From JAVXGM01 sp036657395 (GTDB lineage: Bacteria > Bacillota > Clostridia > Peptostreptococcales > Anaerovoracaceae), in assembly GCA_036657395.1 (NCBI GenBank), contig JAVXGM010000001.1, positions 124,001 to 188,000 on the forward strand: 64,000 nt of DNA, given 5' to 3'. Under the pieces are notes generated by a model. That model made no database searches. It worked only from the letters and a program-made list of their open reading frames with translations, and was not told the DNA's origin. Below, in pieces: positions 46,915 to 55,781 of this stretch. Both the position numbers and the translations under genes were made by a program. The first letter of the stretch is position 1. The number at the start of each line of letters is the position of its first letter.

Positions 46915-47628
46915 ATGAGAGAAAAAATATTGGCACAGCTTAAGTCATGCAGGGAGGCAGACTACAAAAAATTTAATTGCAAATTGATTCCTGGGATAGA
47001 TATAGAAAAAGTGATAGGAATTAGAGTTCCTGATATAAGAAAAGTTGCTAAAGAATTGGCAAAAGAGAATTTTTTAGAGTACATAAATCAGCTTCCAAAG
47101 GATTGTTTTTTTGAGGAGAGACTTATCCATGGAATGTTAATAGGCTATGGGAAGATGAAAGTAGACAAGCGTCTTGAATTGCTTATTGAATTCGTTCCTT
47201 ACATTGACAATTGGGCTACCTGCGACACAGTTATTGCAACGCAAAAATGGGTAAGTAAGAATGAAGAGGTAGTTTGGGAATTCCTTCAAGAATTCTTAAG
47301 AAATGATGAGGAATTTCGGAAAAAAGACAAAGAATTTATTATTCGCTTTGGAGTTGTTATGCTCCTTGACTACTACATTAATGAAAGATATATTGATCGG
47401 GCTTTAGAGTCTTTGCAGAAGATAAATAACCCGGCATATTACGTGATGATGGGAGTTGCTTGGTGCCTTTGCTTGTGCTACATAAGGTTTCCAGAAAAAA
47501 CAGAGGCGGTACTGAAGTGGGGACAGCTAGATGATACAACACAGAACAAAACCATACAGAAAATCAGGGAGTCATATAGGGTTTCCAAAGAGCGCAAAGA
47601 AAAGGTTCTTAAATATAAAAGGAAATAA
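46915..47628 (+). CDS. AlkD-like DNA alkylation repair protein
   Basis: This 237-residue all-helical protein has the HEAT-like repeats of the AlkC/AlkD family, with IRVPDIRKVAKELAKEN near residue 36, DNWATCDTV near 98, and KWGQLDDTTQNKTIQKIRESYR at the end. The Trp and Asp of DNWATCD correspond to the glycosylase active region of AlkD, so base-excision of alkylated purines is plausible. The gene follows the DUF362 gene with one base spacing and ends before a terminator. Confidence 0.85.
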   Translation: MREKILAQLKSCREADYKKFNCKLIPGIDIEKVIGIRVPDIRKVAKELAKENFLEYINQLPKDCFFEERLIHGMLIGYGKMKVDKRLELLIEFVPYIDNWATCDTVIATQKWVSKNEEVVWEFLQEFLRNDEEFRKKDKEFIIRFGVVMLLDYYINERYIDRALESLQKINNPAYYVMMGVAWCLCLCYIRFPEKTEAVLKWGQLDDTTQNKTIQKIRESYRVSKERKEKVLKYKRK

Positions 47629-47710
47629 GAATTATCACTATTTTGATTTATAGGCTGTCTTTGTATTTGTGGATATTGACACCCTATCAATTAAAAATAC
47701 ATAAACTAAG

Positions 47711-47755
47711 AGAGGACGTCAAACTAGAAATATAGTTTGATGCCCTCTATTTTTA
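47711..47755 (+). terminator. Intrinsic terminator before the class V aminotransferase gene
   Basis: A long hairpin (GAGGaCGTCAAACTA with a mismatched complement ending TGCCCTC) is followed by TATTTTT. It ends about 18 bases before the next start codon. It closes the DUF362-alkD unit or attenuates the following gene. Confidence 0.75.
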
Positions 47756-47772
47756 ATATAGGAGGAACGCTT

Positions 47773-48912
47773 ATGATTTATTTGGATAACGGAGCAACAT
47801 CCTTTCCTAAACCAAAAGTTATGGTTTCGGCCATGAATCTTTGTATGATTAAATACTGCGGCAATCCAGGACGGTCAGGCCATGATATGTCCATGAGAAC
47901 TGGAGAAGAAGTATATAAGGCGAGAAAAGTATTGACTGAGTTTTTTAATATGGAAAAGCCAGATCAGATTATTTTCACCGCCAATTGCACAGAAGCCTTA
48001 AACTTGGGGATCAAAGGGATTCTATCCCCGGGTGATCATGTAATAACAACAGCTATGGAGCATAATTCTGTTCTGCGGCCTATTGTAGCCCTAGAGGAAA
48101 AGGGAATTATTCACACTATTTTGCCTTGTAGGGAAGATGGCACATTGGACCCAAAATTGGTAAGATTAGCGATAAGGGAAAACACAAAGCTGATTGTCTG
48201 TACTCATGCTGCCAACGTGACAGGGACTATCATGCCCCTTAAAGAAATCGGGAAAATCGCCAGGGAAAATGAAATTTTATTCATGGTGGATGGGGCGCAA
48301 GGGGCGGGACATCTACCATTAGATGTTAAGGAACTAGGAATAGACTTATTTGCCGCACCTGGACACAAAGGACTTATGGGACCTATGGGCACAGGCTTTC
48401 TTTATCTGGGAAAAGATATTTGCCTTAATCCCATCATGGAAGGGGGGACGGGCACCGCATCTAAGGAGCTTGTTCAGCCCATGGAATTGCCAGAAGGCTT
48501 CGAAGTGGGAACGGTAAATGCCCCAGGGATAGCGGGTCTTAGGGCATCCACGGAATATGTTGATTCCATAGGGGTAGGTACCATAGAGACCTATGAAAGT
48601 GGCCTGATTTCTATCCTAGATCAGGCTCTTCGAAACATGGGAGGTCTGCAAGTTTACGGGCCACTGGAAAGAGGGAAGAAGGCGGGAATTACCGCCTTTA
48701 ATATTCGGGGGAAAAGCTGCGAGGAAGTAGCTGAAAGGTTAAACAAGGATTGGCAAATTGCGGTGAGAGGTGGATATCACTGTGCCGGCCTTGCCCACAA
48801 GACCATTGGTACATGGGATCAGGGAGCCGTTCGCATTAGCGTGAGTCCATATAATACAAAAAAACAAATAAAAACTGCCATAGAGGCAGTTTATAAAATA
48901 TCCATGGATTAA
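47773..48912 (+). CDS. Class V aminotransferase / cysteine desulfurase-like protein
   Basis: This 379-residue fold-I PLP protein is of the subgroup starting IYLDNGATSFPKP. The PLP-binding Lys is in AAPGHKGLMGPMG, and His and Asp of the cofactor site are in AMEHNSVLRP and VDGAQGAGHLPLD. A C-terminal Cys loop (GGYHCAGLAHK) resembles the desulfurase active-site loop. Members are annotated as cysteine desulfurase family; the true substrate may be cysteine or selenocysteine. No iscU or tRNA-thiolation gene is nearby. It starts behind ATAGGAGGAACGCTT. Confidence 0.88.
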   Translation: MIYLDNGATSFPKPKVMVSAMNLCMIKYCGNPGRSGHDMSMRTGEEVYKARKVLTEFFNMEKPDQIIFTANCTEALNLGIKGILSPGDHVITTAMEHNSVLRPIVALEEKGIIHTILPCREDGTLDPKLVRLAIRENTKLIVCTHAANVTGTIMPLKEIGKIARENEILFMVDGAQGAGHLPLDVKELGIDLFAAPGHKGLMGPMGTGFLYLGKDICLNPIMEGGTGTASKELVQPMELPEGFEVGTVNAPGIAGLRASTEYVDSIGVGTIETYESGLISILDQALRNMGGLQVYGPLERGKKAGITAFNIRGKSCEEVAERLNKDWQIAVRGGYHCAGLAHKTIGTWDQGAVRISVSPYNTKKQIKTAIEAVYKISMD

Positions 48913-48914
48913 TG

Positions 48915-49469
48915 CTACTGGCGGATCTGATCAATACCCATATTAGCCAAAGCATCAGCCTTATTATTTTTATCAATAACGTATTTAAAGTCTTCAAAAG
49001 TGAACTTTACACCATTCCATTTGACAAATTTTTCGTAAAGTTTGTCTAGGTTTGTAGCTTTACTTTTTAAGTTGACATGACCCTTTACACGATAAAAATT
49101 AATTTGATGAAGATCAATATAAGGAAGGAGAGCTTCCCATAGATCTCGGTTTTCTACTGGTTTTTTGCCGGAGGTTTTCCAACCGTTACTTACCCAATTT
49201 GCATACCATTTTTTCCTGAAGCAATCCATTAGATATGAGCTGTCTGAATAGACCTCTATAATCTGGTTTTCTTTTTTGAGGGCACGAAAAGCTTCTAAAA
49301 GGGCAGTCATTTCCATCCTGTTGTTTGTAGTATTAAGTTGACCGCCGTAAAGCTCCTTGCTGTGGCCTGCAAATTCTAAAACAGCCCCCCACCCACCAAA
49401 GTTTTCATCATCTTGGTTTCCCGAGCAGCCTCCATCTGTATATATACGTAAAATGTTATCATCTTTCAT
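48915..49469 (-). CDS. rnhA: Ribonuclease HI family protein
   Basis: This 184-residue RNase HI has the catalytic DEDD set: Asp in IYTDGGCSGNQ, Glu in NNRMEMTALLEAF, Asp in VYSDSSYLMD, and a last Asp in NNKADALAN. It cuts the RNA of RNA-DNA hybrids. An insertion of about 30 residues between the VKGHV stretch and the last Asp makes it longer than E. coli RNase HI; this lengthened form is common in Clostridia. Its stop lies 2 bases from the stop of the convergent aminotransferase gene, with no terminator between. Confidence 0.9.
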   Translation of the reverse strand: MKDDNILRIYTDGGCSGNQDDENFGGWGAVLEFAGHSKELYGGQLNTTNNRMEMTALLEAFRALKKENQIIEVYSDSSYLMDCFRKKWYANWVSNGWKTSGKKPVENRDLWEALLPYIDLHQINFYRVKGHVNLKSKATNLDKLYEKFVKWNGVKFTFEDFKYVIDKNNKADALANMGIDQIRQ

Positions 49470-49597
49470 AGTGATTTCCTTCCTTATTCCTGTCTGTGCC
49501 TTAATGTTAGCATAGGCAATAGAGAAAATCTACAGTTTTCTTTTCAGCCCCAATCTGCTATAGTAAGAGAATATGAGAAGAGAGGAGAAAACCAAAG

Positions 49598-51037
49598 ATG
49601 AGTAGAACAACTGTTGAATTTTTATTAGATCATGCCAGACAAAAACCTATATCATTTCATATGCCGGGACATAAAGGGTCAGCCTTTTATGAAAGATTAG
49701 GTTATGGAGAATTTTTAAAAGCCTTTGTTGATTGTGATATTACAGAAATTCCTGGAGCAGACAATCTATTTCAAACGGAAGGAATTCTCAAGGAGACTCA
49801 GAAGCGATACGCAAGGTTATATAATGTAGATAAGTCATACCTGCTTATTAACGGCACTAGCGGCGGCATTATTGCATCTATTTTGGCTTCAGTAAACAAA
49901 GGCGGCAAATTGATTATGGCCAGAAACTGTCACAAGTCAGTATTTAACGCTTTAACACTAGGGGATATTACTCCAGTATATATGCATCCACAAATGAATC
50001 AGGAATACGGAATCCTGGGCGAAATCACCGTGGCAGAAGTGAAAAAGCAAATTGAAAATGCACCAGAGAGCGGGGCGATAATTTTGCCTAGCCCTAACTA
50101 TTACGGGATTTGTAGTGATATTAAGGCTATCGCAAAAGTAGCTCATGACCATGGGAAAGTGCTAATTGTGGATCAGGCCCATGGGGCTCACATGAAGTGG
50201 TTGGGAAAGGCTGTAGGGGAGAATTATCCTCTTTGTGCAGAGGAATCGGAAGCAGACATTGTCATTAACAGTACTCATAAGACTCTTGGCTCACTAACTC
50301 AAAGCGCAGTGTTAAACTACAATTCCAGGTTAGTGCCAGTACACCTTTTGGAAGATAAGCTACAGACAATCCAAAGCACTAGCCCATCATACGTGCTTAT
50401 GGCTAGCCTTGACATCAACGCAGAAATACTAGAGGTTAACGGTAAGGAGTTAATGGATCAATGGGCAGATCATCTAAAGGTAACTTATGAGGAATTAAGT
50501 AAAATAGAAGGGCTTGATGTAATTCAAGGCCTGAAAATGTTTGATGAAAGCAAGATTAACGTAGATACAACCCGATTAGGGATTACAGCCAATGACCTTG
50601 AGGCATTCCTAATCGAGAAAAATATTTTCGCCGAGTTGACAACGGGAAACATTCTCATGTTTATGACCGGTATAGGAAACACAAAGGGTGATTATGACCG
50701 GCTCATAGAGGAGCTTGGCAAGGCAGCAGCATATTTTTCCAGGAAAAAGCAAGGCATGGACAAAGGGACAGCTAGGATGACAGATGCTACAAAACCACCT
50801 ATGCCAAAAGAGCCAGGACTAGAGGCGGTTCCAGAGAAAAAAGTATTTGTTCCTTTGGAAAAGAGCGTGGGGAGAATATGTGGTTCCATGATTATTCCTT
50901 ATCCACCAGGGATTCCAATCCTGTGCCCTGGAGAAAAAATAGAAAAAGACATGGTAGAGTATATACGATATCTGCGTAAGCTTGGCGAGAAAGTCATCGG
51001 CGTAGATGAAGATGGAAAGATTTTAGTAGGAGAGTAG
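49598..51037 (+). CDS. Orn/Lys/Arg decarboxylase family protein
   Basis: This 479-residue fold-I PLP decarboxylase is of the short B. subtilis SpeA/YaaO type. Motifs are FHMPGHKGS near residue 20, the DNLFQTEG segment, DQAHGAHMKW (PLP Asp), the PLP Lys in NSTHKTLGSLTQ, and the C-terminal domain with GRICGSMIIPYPPGIP. It may make cadaverine, agmatine or putrescine; the substrate is not readable. Because the window also degrades ornithine, an arginine or lysine role is worth considering. Downstream, the WalJ-like gene follows in 10 bases. Confidence 0.9.
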   Translation: MSRTTVEFLLDHARQKPISFHMPGHKGSAFYERLGYGEFLKAFVDCDITEIPGADNLFQTEGILKETQKRYARLYNVDKSYLLINGTSGGIIASILASVNKGGKLIMARNCHKSVFNALTLGDITPVYMHPQMNQEYGILGEITVAEVKKQIENAPESGAIILPSPNYYGICSDIKAIAKVAHDHGKVLIVDQAHGAHMKWLGKAVGENYPLCAEESEADIVINSTHKTLGSLTQSAVLNYNSRLVPVHLLEDKLQTIQSTSPSYVLMASLDINAEILEVNGKELMDQWADHLKVTYEELSKIEGLDVIQGLKMFDESKINVDTTRLGITANDLEAFLIEKNIFAELTTGNILMFMTGIGNTKGDYDRLIEELGKAAAYFSRKKQGMDKGTARMTDATKPPMPKEPGLEAVPEKKVFVPLEKSVGRICGSMIIPYPPGIPILCPGEKIEKDMVEYIRYLRKLGEKVIGVDEDGKILVGE

Positions 51038-51047
51038 AGGACAATAT

Positions 51048-51842
51048 ATGGCATTTAATTTTTGTTCATTTGCCAGTGGCAGCAGTGGCAACTGTTATAT
51101 GATAAAAAGAAATGACACTGCCTTGCTTGTGGATGTAGGCATAAGTGGAAAGCGAATATTCCAGGGGCTTAAAGACACTAATACGCAGCTTGATCAGGTG
51201 GCCGGGATTTTGATTACCCATGAACATATTGACCATGTGAGAAGCCTTCCTATAGTTACTAAAAAGATTGGAAGAGCCAAGGCGTATGCGAATAAAGCTA
51301 CGTGGAAAAACATACAGCGTGAAGTGGCCAAAGAGAAGAAGGGGTTTTTCGTTACAGGAGAAGATTTTTACATAGAGGATATTCTGGTTCGCCCTTTTCC
51401 AATACCCCATGATGCGGCAGAACCTGTAGGGTTTTCATTTTATGTTGAGAACAAGCAGATTAGTATTGTGACTGATGTGGGGTATGTTTCAGATGAAATT
51501 TTTGAGGAAATTATGGACGCAGACCTTCTTGTCCTAGAGGCAAATCACGAAGTGGAAGTCTTGCAGATGGGTAATTATCCATATTCACTTAAACGTAGAA
51601 TTCTCGGAGATAATGGCCATTTGTCCAACGTGACGGCAGGAGACTGTATTTGCAGACTTACTGAGGCACGAGACAAAGTGAGAAGGGTTCTTCTTGGTCA
51701 TTTAAGCAATCAAAATAATGCCCCAGACCTTGCGGCAATGACTATAAAAAATATTCTCCATGAATCAGATGTATTTTTGGGAGACAAGCTGAAAATGGAT
51801 GTAATGGATAGAGATTCTTTAAGTGAAGTGTATGAGGTGTAG
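51048..51842 (+). CDS. WalJ/YycJ-like metallo-beta-lactamase-fold hydrolase
   Basis: This 264-residue MBL-fold protein has FCSFASGSSGNCY at the N-terminus. The metal motif is THEHIDHV near residue 60, a His lies in PIPHDAAEP, an Asp in VTDVGYV, and a late His in LLGHLSNQNN. This matches YycJ/WalJ, an exonuclease-like protein linked to DNA repair and cell-division coordination in Firmicutes. The rlmH gene follows 2 bases later, a linkage conserved in Firmicutes. Confidence 0.9.
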   Translation: MAFNFCSFASGSSGNCYMIKRNDTALLVDVGISGKRIFQGLKDTNTQLDQVAGILITHEHIDHVRSLPIVTKKIGRAKAYANKATWKNIQREVAKEKKGFFVTGEDFYIEDILVRPFPIPHDAAEPVGFSFYVENKQISIVTDVGYVSDEIFEEIMDADLLVLEANHEVEVLQMGNYPYSLKRRILGDNGHLSNVTAGDCICRLTEARDKVRRVLLGHLSNQNNAPDLAAMTIKNILHESDVFLGDKLKMDVMDRDSLSEVYEV

Positions 51843-51844
51843 CT

Positions 51845-52324
51845 TTGAATATAACAATTCTTTGTGTTGGCAAATTAAAAGAGAGATACTGGACAGAAGC
51901 TGCAACAGAGTATGTCAAAAGGCTTTCTGGGTACTGCCAAATCAACATTGATGAACTAAAGGAAGTACGCCTTCCGGAAAAATCGTCTAAAGCCGATGAA
52001 GAGGCGGTGAAAGAAGGTGAGGGCAAGCGCATTTTATCTAGGATTAAAAACACGGACTATGTAATCACTTTGGAAATCCAGGGAAAGAATTTATCTTCGG
52101 AAAAACTGGCACAAGAGGTGGAAAACTTAGGGATTGAAGGGAAAAGCCAAATTACCTTTATTATTGGTGGCTCCCTGGGACTATCTGAGAAAGTGAGTCA
52201 GAGAGCTGATTTCAAATTGTCTTTTTCCAACATGACTTTTACCCATCAAATGATGAGAGTGATCTTGCTGGAACAAATATATAGAAGCTTTAAAATTATT
52301 AAGGGTGAATCATATCACAAGTAA
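51845..52324 (+). CDS. rlmH: 23S rRNA (pseudouridine1915-N3)-methyltransferase RlmH
   Basis: This 159-residue SPOUT-fold methyltransferase has ITILCVGKLKERYW at the start and the SAM-binding knot: FIIGGSLGLSEKV near residue 115 and the C-terminal TFTHQMMRVILLEQIYRSFKI. It modifies pseudouridine 1915 of 23S rRNA at the subunit interface. The start codon is TTG, supported by GAGGTG upstream and by exact alignment with the family N-terminus. Confidence 0.95.
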   Translation: MNITILCVGKLKERYWTEAATEYVKRLSGYCQINIDELKEVRLPEKSSKADEEAVKEGEGKRILSRIKNTDYVITLEIQGKNLSSEKLAQEVENLGIEGKSQITFIIGGSLGLSEKVSQRADFKLSFSNMTFTHQMMRVILLEQIYRSFKIIKGESYHK

Positions 52325-52333
52325 GGAGGACCC

Positions 52334-52804
52334 ATGAAGAAAATATTAAGATTGCAAAGTGCATTGCTAAAAGAAATTGATAAGTATGAAGCGATTGTTA
52401 CGGAAAGATCACACTTCATAGATTGGGAGAGAGTTCACATTTCTAGCTGTGCCAAATTAGGCTATATTTTTGCTGAGGAGAGGGGTGTGGATCCAATACT
52501 TGCGGCTTGTGCTTGTGCTGTCCACGACTACGGCCGAATCATTACAGGAAAACAGGAAAATCATGCAGAAGTTGGCTATGAACCAGTTATGGAATTTCTC
52601 AGAGGAACTAAGCTTTTTGAAGAGGCTGAAATTCAGGAAATAGGAATTGCAGTTAAAAACCATAGCAAAAAGGGGGAAGTGGGGAGCCATTTGGAAGAAG
52701 TCGTTAAAGATGCTGACGTCTTAGATTTCTACCAGTACGGTTACGGATTTGCAAGAGAAGAGCAAAAGGTAAGATTGGAAAGACTCCTAGGGAGAAAGGT
52801 TTAG
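52334..52804 (+). CDS. HD-domain protein (putative phosphohydrolase)
   Basis: This 156-residue all-helical protein has HD-superfamily metal residues: His in RVHISSCAKLG, His-Asp in AVHDYGRI, His in NHAEVG and Asp in DADVLDFYQ. Members hydrolyse nucleotides or cyclic nucleotides; the substrate is unknown. It follows rlmH by 9 bases (AAGGAGGACCC), so decarboxylase, WalJ, RlmH and HD genes likely form one operon. Confidence 0.85.
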   Translation: MKKILRLQSALLKEIDKYEAIVTERSHFIDWERVHISSCAKLGYIFAEERGVDPILAACACAVHDYGRIITGKQENHAEVGYEPVMEFLRGTKLFEEAEIQEIGIAVKNHSKKGEVGSHLEEVVKDADVLDFYQYGYGFAREEQKVRLERLLGRKV

Positions 52805-52929
52805 TTTATTTTTCTAAAGCGGCGAGCATATACCTTATAGGTAAGAATAAAGGAGACACAAAATGCTCATTTATAATGTATTTTATCGTTAATCTTACGT
52901 CATTGATTGGGGTGAAGATGGGAGCATTT

Positions 52930-52957
52930 TTTACAAGTGGCATGTTTGTGGTATTAT
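52930..52957 (+). promoter_or_regulatory. Promoter of the second Crp/Fnr gene
   Basis: TTTACA and TATTAT are separated by 16 bases, about 45 bases before the gene. Confidence 0.65.
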
Positions 52958-53002
52958 ATATATATTAAGTAAATTTGGGAAAGGAAACAGGGCAGGAAGA
53001 AG

Positions 53003-53656
53003 ATGAACCAGGAATATTTGCAGACGGTTTTACAATCAAGACTCTTGAGTGAAGTAGAGGTAGGGGATCAGGGAAAGGCTTTTAATGGGCTTAATGTTCT
53101 GAAAAAGAAATATAATGAGGGGGCAATGATTTTTTCCGAGGATGAGGAAATAAAGATGATTGGTCTTGTTCATTGTGGATTGGTCAGAGGTGAAAAACCC
53201 CATTTAGACGGAGATATCCATCTGGTATACACCTACGATAAGGGAGAAATATTTGGTCTTGAAGGTGCAGCATCTATCATTCAAACAGCCCCTATGAACT
53301 ATGTGGCTGAAGAGGGTACGCAGGTTTTAATGATTCCTATGGATAGCCTGTTTCAAGGGGAATACAAGGTTGATTTAATTACAGCTTTGGTGCGAATTTT
53401 AGCAAGTGATAATGTAAAGAAGCTTTACAAGATTGAAATGTTGGCTAAGCGTAGCCTGAGACAAAGAGTCATGGTTTATCTGGAGATTTTACGAAAGAAA
53501 GCGGGAACCAACTCTTTTACCATAAATATGGACAGAGAGCAGCTTGCCCAGTACTTATGCGTCAATAGAAGTGCTCTTTCCTATGAGCTGAATGAAATGC
53601 AACGAGACGGCTTAATCCGATTTAAAAAAAACAAATTTGAGCTTGTGGAAAAATAG
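53003..53656 (+). CDS. Crp/Fnr-family transcriptional regulator
   Basis: This 217-residue protein has an N-terminal beta roll (about 25-115, DKGEIFGLEGAAS) and a C-terminal winged helix (MDREQLAQYLCVNRSALSYELNEM). It is similar in plan to the regulator at 27921 but not a close copy. No FNR-type Cys cluster is present, and the effector is unknown. It is a single-gene unit with its own promoter and a terminator 110 bases downstream. Confidence 0.88.
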   Translation: MNQEYLQTVLQSRLLSEVEVGDQGKAFNGLNVLKKKYNEGAMIFSEDEEIKMIGLVHCGLVRGEKPHLDGDIHLVYTYDKGEIFGLEGAASIIQTAPMNYVAEEGTQVLMIPMDSLFQGEYKVDLITALVRILASDNVKKLYKIEMLAKRSLRQRVMVYLEILRKKAGTNSFTINMDREQLAQYLCVNRSALSYELNEMQRDGLIRFKKNKFELVEK

Positions 53657-53989
53657 TGGAGAAATGTTGTTAGAACAACATACATTGGTATATGGCTGTG
53701 GTATATTAAAGACAGATCAGATAATCAAAAACAATTTCTTCATTACTAAAAATTCATAATTTGCTAAAAATACGTCAGGGAAAACCTTGGCGTATTTTTA
53801 ATAGTTATCTTAAGTAAAAAACAGGTGGAAAAATTAAACTTTCTAAGTAGGCTGAAAAATCATGAAAATGTTGGCAAAACGATATACTTTTTCACATAAT
53901 TATGATATATTGACAGCAAATCAGATAAATGGACAAGCCTATTTATCAAGTCTATTTATCGTATCTTTGTTATGTTAAGGAGGAAGAAA
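53657..53989. other. Intergenic region before the Asp-rich protein gene
   Basis: These 333 bases hold no gene I can support. Visible elements are an inverted repeat TGTTGTTAGAACAACA at 53665-53680, the terminator at 53766-53799, and an AT-rich stretch from 53800. The last includes TTGACA at 53911-53916 without a convincing -10. Confidence 0.6.
53766..53799. terminator. Intrinsic terminator
   Basis: A hairpin with arms AAAAATACG and CGTATTTTT and a partially paired inner part (CAGGG/CCTTG) is followed by T-rich sequence. It closes the Crp/Fnr transcript. Confidence 0.75.
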
Positions 53990-55762
53990 ATGGAATTAAG
54001 ACTAACGACGACGAGTAGAAAGTTAATATTTGGCTTGATAGCCGTTGCCATGGCCTTTATTATGGCAGTACCAAGCTTGACTTGGGCAAACACTAAAGCT
54101 TTAGGTACTCCAGTCTTGCCAGGAACAGAAGGTAAAATCATAAAGGAGATAACGCCAACGGTAAACGCTGATGGGGACGTAGATTCAGCAGCGATTCTTG
54201 ATGCTATTAAAGGGGCAGCTACAAATGAGGCTTTAGTGGTTAACCTTGTATGGACAAAAGGTGGAGAAGAGCCAGAAATTAAAGCGAAAGTATTTGATGC
54301 AGCTAAGGCGGCAAAAGACAGATTATCAACAATTGTATTTGTTTCTCAGCCAGACCCAGCTGACACTGAAGAAGTAGGAGCAGCATTCTCATTTGACACC
54401 AGCAAGATTATAAATACAACAACTTCTGTAGACATGGGAATTAGCAAAGATGAAGAAGAAGAAGACTATACAAGTGATGGTAAATTACCAGCAGGAACAA
54501 AGGCTCTTGGCATAGAGCTTGAGCATGAAGGAGATTTCCCAGGACCAGTGGAGATTGCCATGGCGCCAGATGCGACACTTTATCCAGCTGGAACCACAGC
54601 TTACTTGTACTGTATCAATCCAGGAATGGAAGATATAGACGATGAGGAAGATAAAGACGATGCAGACGGAGATAACGACGACGATGGCGATGTGGACGAG
54701 GATGATGAAGATCAAGAGGATGCAGACGACCAGGACAAAGATGACCAGGATGAAGATGATGACAAAGACGACCTGGACAAAGATGCCGACAAAGATGACC
54801 AGGACAAAGATGCCGACAAAGACGACCTGGACAAAGATGACCAGGACGAAGATGATCAGGATGATGAAGAGACATTAGAATTAGTTGAGGGAAGTCCATT
54901 TACAGTAGGTGAAAATGGAAGAATGGAATTTACATTGGCTTACGGTGCTGAATATATTATTTCAGATCAGCTAGCTAGCGAAAAAGCAACCACACCTCGT
55001 ATTAAGGCTGTAAATTGTGGTGGAACCATTAAGCTTAAGGCTAAATTTGGAGCAAACACACCATTACCTAATAAAATCGATTGGACAACTAGTGATAAAT
55101 CTGTTGTAACCGTAGATAACGGAACAGTAAAGGGTAAAAAACTAGGAACAGCGACTATTAGGGCTACAGCACCAGGAGGCAAATATTCAAGCTGTAATGT
55201 AGAGGTAAGCCTTGGAAAACCAGCTAATGTTAAAGCAGTATCAGCAGGATCAACAAAAGCAAAAATATCTTGGACAAAGGTTGCAAACGCAAATAAATAT
55301 GAAGTATATTATGCAACATCAAAGAAGGGTACATACAAGAAAGTTGCAACAACTAAAGGCTTAAGTTATACTAAGGCAAATCTAACAACAGGCAAAGCCT
55401 ACTACTTTAAAGTGATAGCGTACGCAGGAAGTATAAAGAGTGCAGATTCCAAGATAGATGGAGTAAAGCCTATTCCACCAACAGTAAAAGGAATTAAGGC
55501 AAAAGCAATAGGTGAATCTTCTATTCAGGTAAACTGGAGCAAAGCTAGTGAAGTATCAGGATATGTTGTACAAAGAGCAACATCAAAGAATGGCAAATAT
55601 AAGACAGTGGCTACAGTAAAACCAGGTTCAACAGTGAAATATGTAAATAAGCAGCTTACGAATGGTAAGACATATTACTACAAAGTAGCGGCATTTAAAA
55701 CTGTTAACAAGGTAAAGAAATGTGGAGAATTTTCAGCAAAAACATATGCAAAAGTAAAATAA
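53990..55762 (+). CDS. Exported Asp-rich protein with Ig-like and FN3 domains
   Basis: The 590-residue protein starts at an ATG behind AAGGAGGAAGA. It has a signal peptide (core LIFGLIAVAMAFIMAV, cleavage near TWA). An N-terminal beta-rich domain (40-210) is followed by an extremely acidic segment (about 213-294) made of Asp/Glu/Lys/Gln with near repeats of DKDADKDDxDKDD. A Ig-like BIG2 domain (about 330-407) and two fibronectin type III domains (about 408-590, each with a SKKGTYKKV-like strand) complete the chain. No sortase signal or membrane tail is seen. The acidic part could bind Ca2+ or other cations. The next two genes also encode exported proteins. Confidence 0.82.
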   Translation: MELRLTTTSRKLIFGLIAVAMAFIMAVPSLTWANTKALGTPVLPGTEGKIIKEITPTVNADGDVDSAAILDAIKGAATNEALVVNLVWTKGGEEPEIKAKVFDAAKAAKDRLSTIVFVSQPDPADTEEVGAAFSFDTSKIINTTTSVDMGISKDEEEEDYTSDGKLPAGTKALGIELEHEGDFPGPVEIAMAPDATLYPAGTTAYLYCINPGMEDIDDEEDKDDADGDNDDDGDVDEDDEDQEDADDQDKDDQDEDDDKDDLDKDADKDDQDKDADKDDLDKDDQDEDDQDDEETLELVEGSPFTVGENGRMEFTLAYGAEYIISDQLASEKATTPRIKAVNCGGTIKLKAKFGANTPLPNKIDWTTSDKSVVTVDNGTVKGKKLGTATIRATAPGGKYSSCNVEVSLGKPANVKAVSAGSTKAKISWTKVANANKYEVYYATSKKGTYKKVATTKGLSYTKANLTTGKAYYFKVIAYAGSIKSADSKIDGVKPIPPTVKGIKAKAIGESSIQVNWSKASEVSGYVVQRATSKNGKYKTVATVKPGSTVKYVNKQLTNGKTYYYKVAAFKTVNKVKKCGEFSAKTYAKVK

Positions 55763-55781
55763 AAAAAGACAGGGATAGAGA

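Noticed and set aside
54615..54899. Antisense reading frame rich in His, Cys, Pro and Leu
   Set aside because: It is the mirror image of the Asp-rich repeat on the other strand, with no ribosome binding site. The composition is a side effect of GAC/GAT codons.
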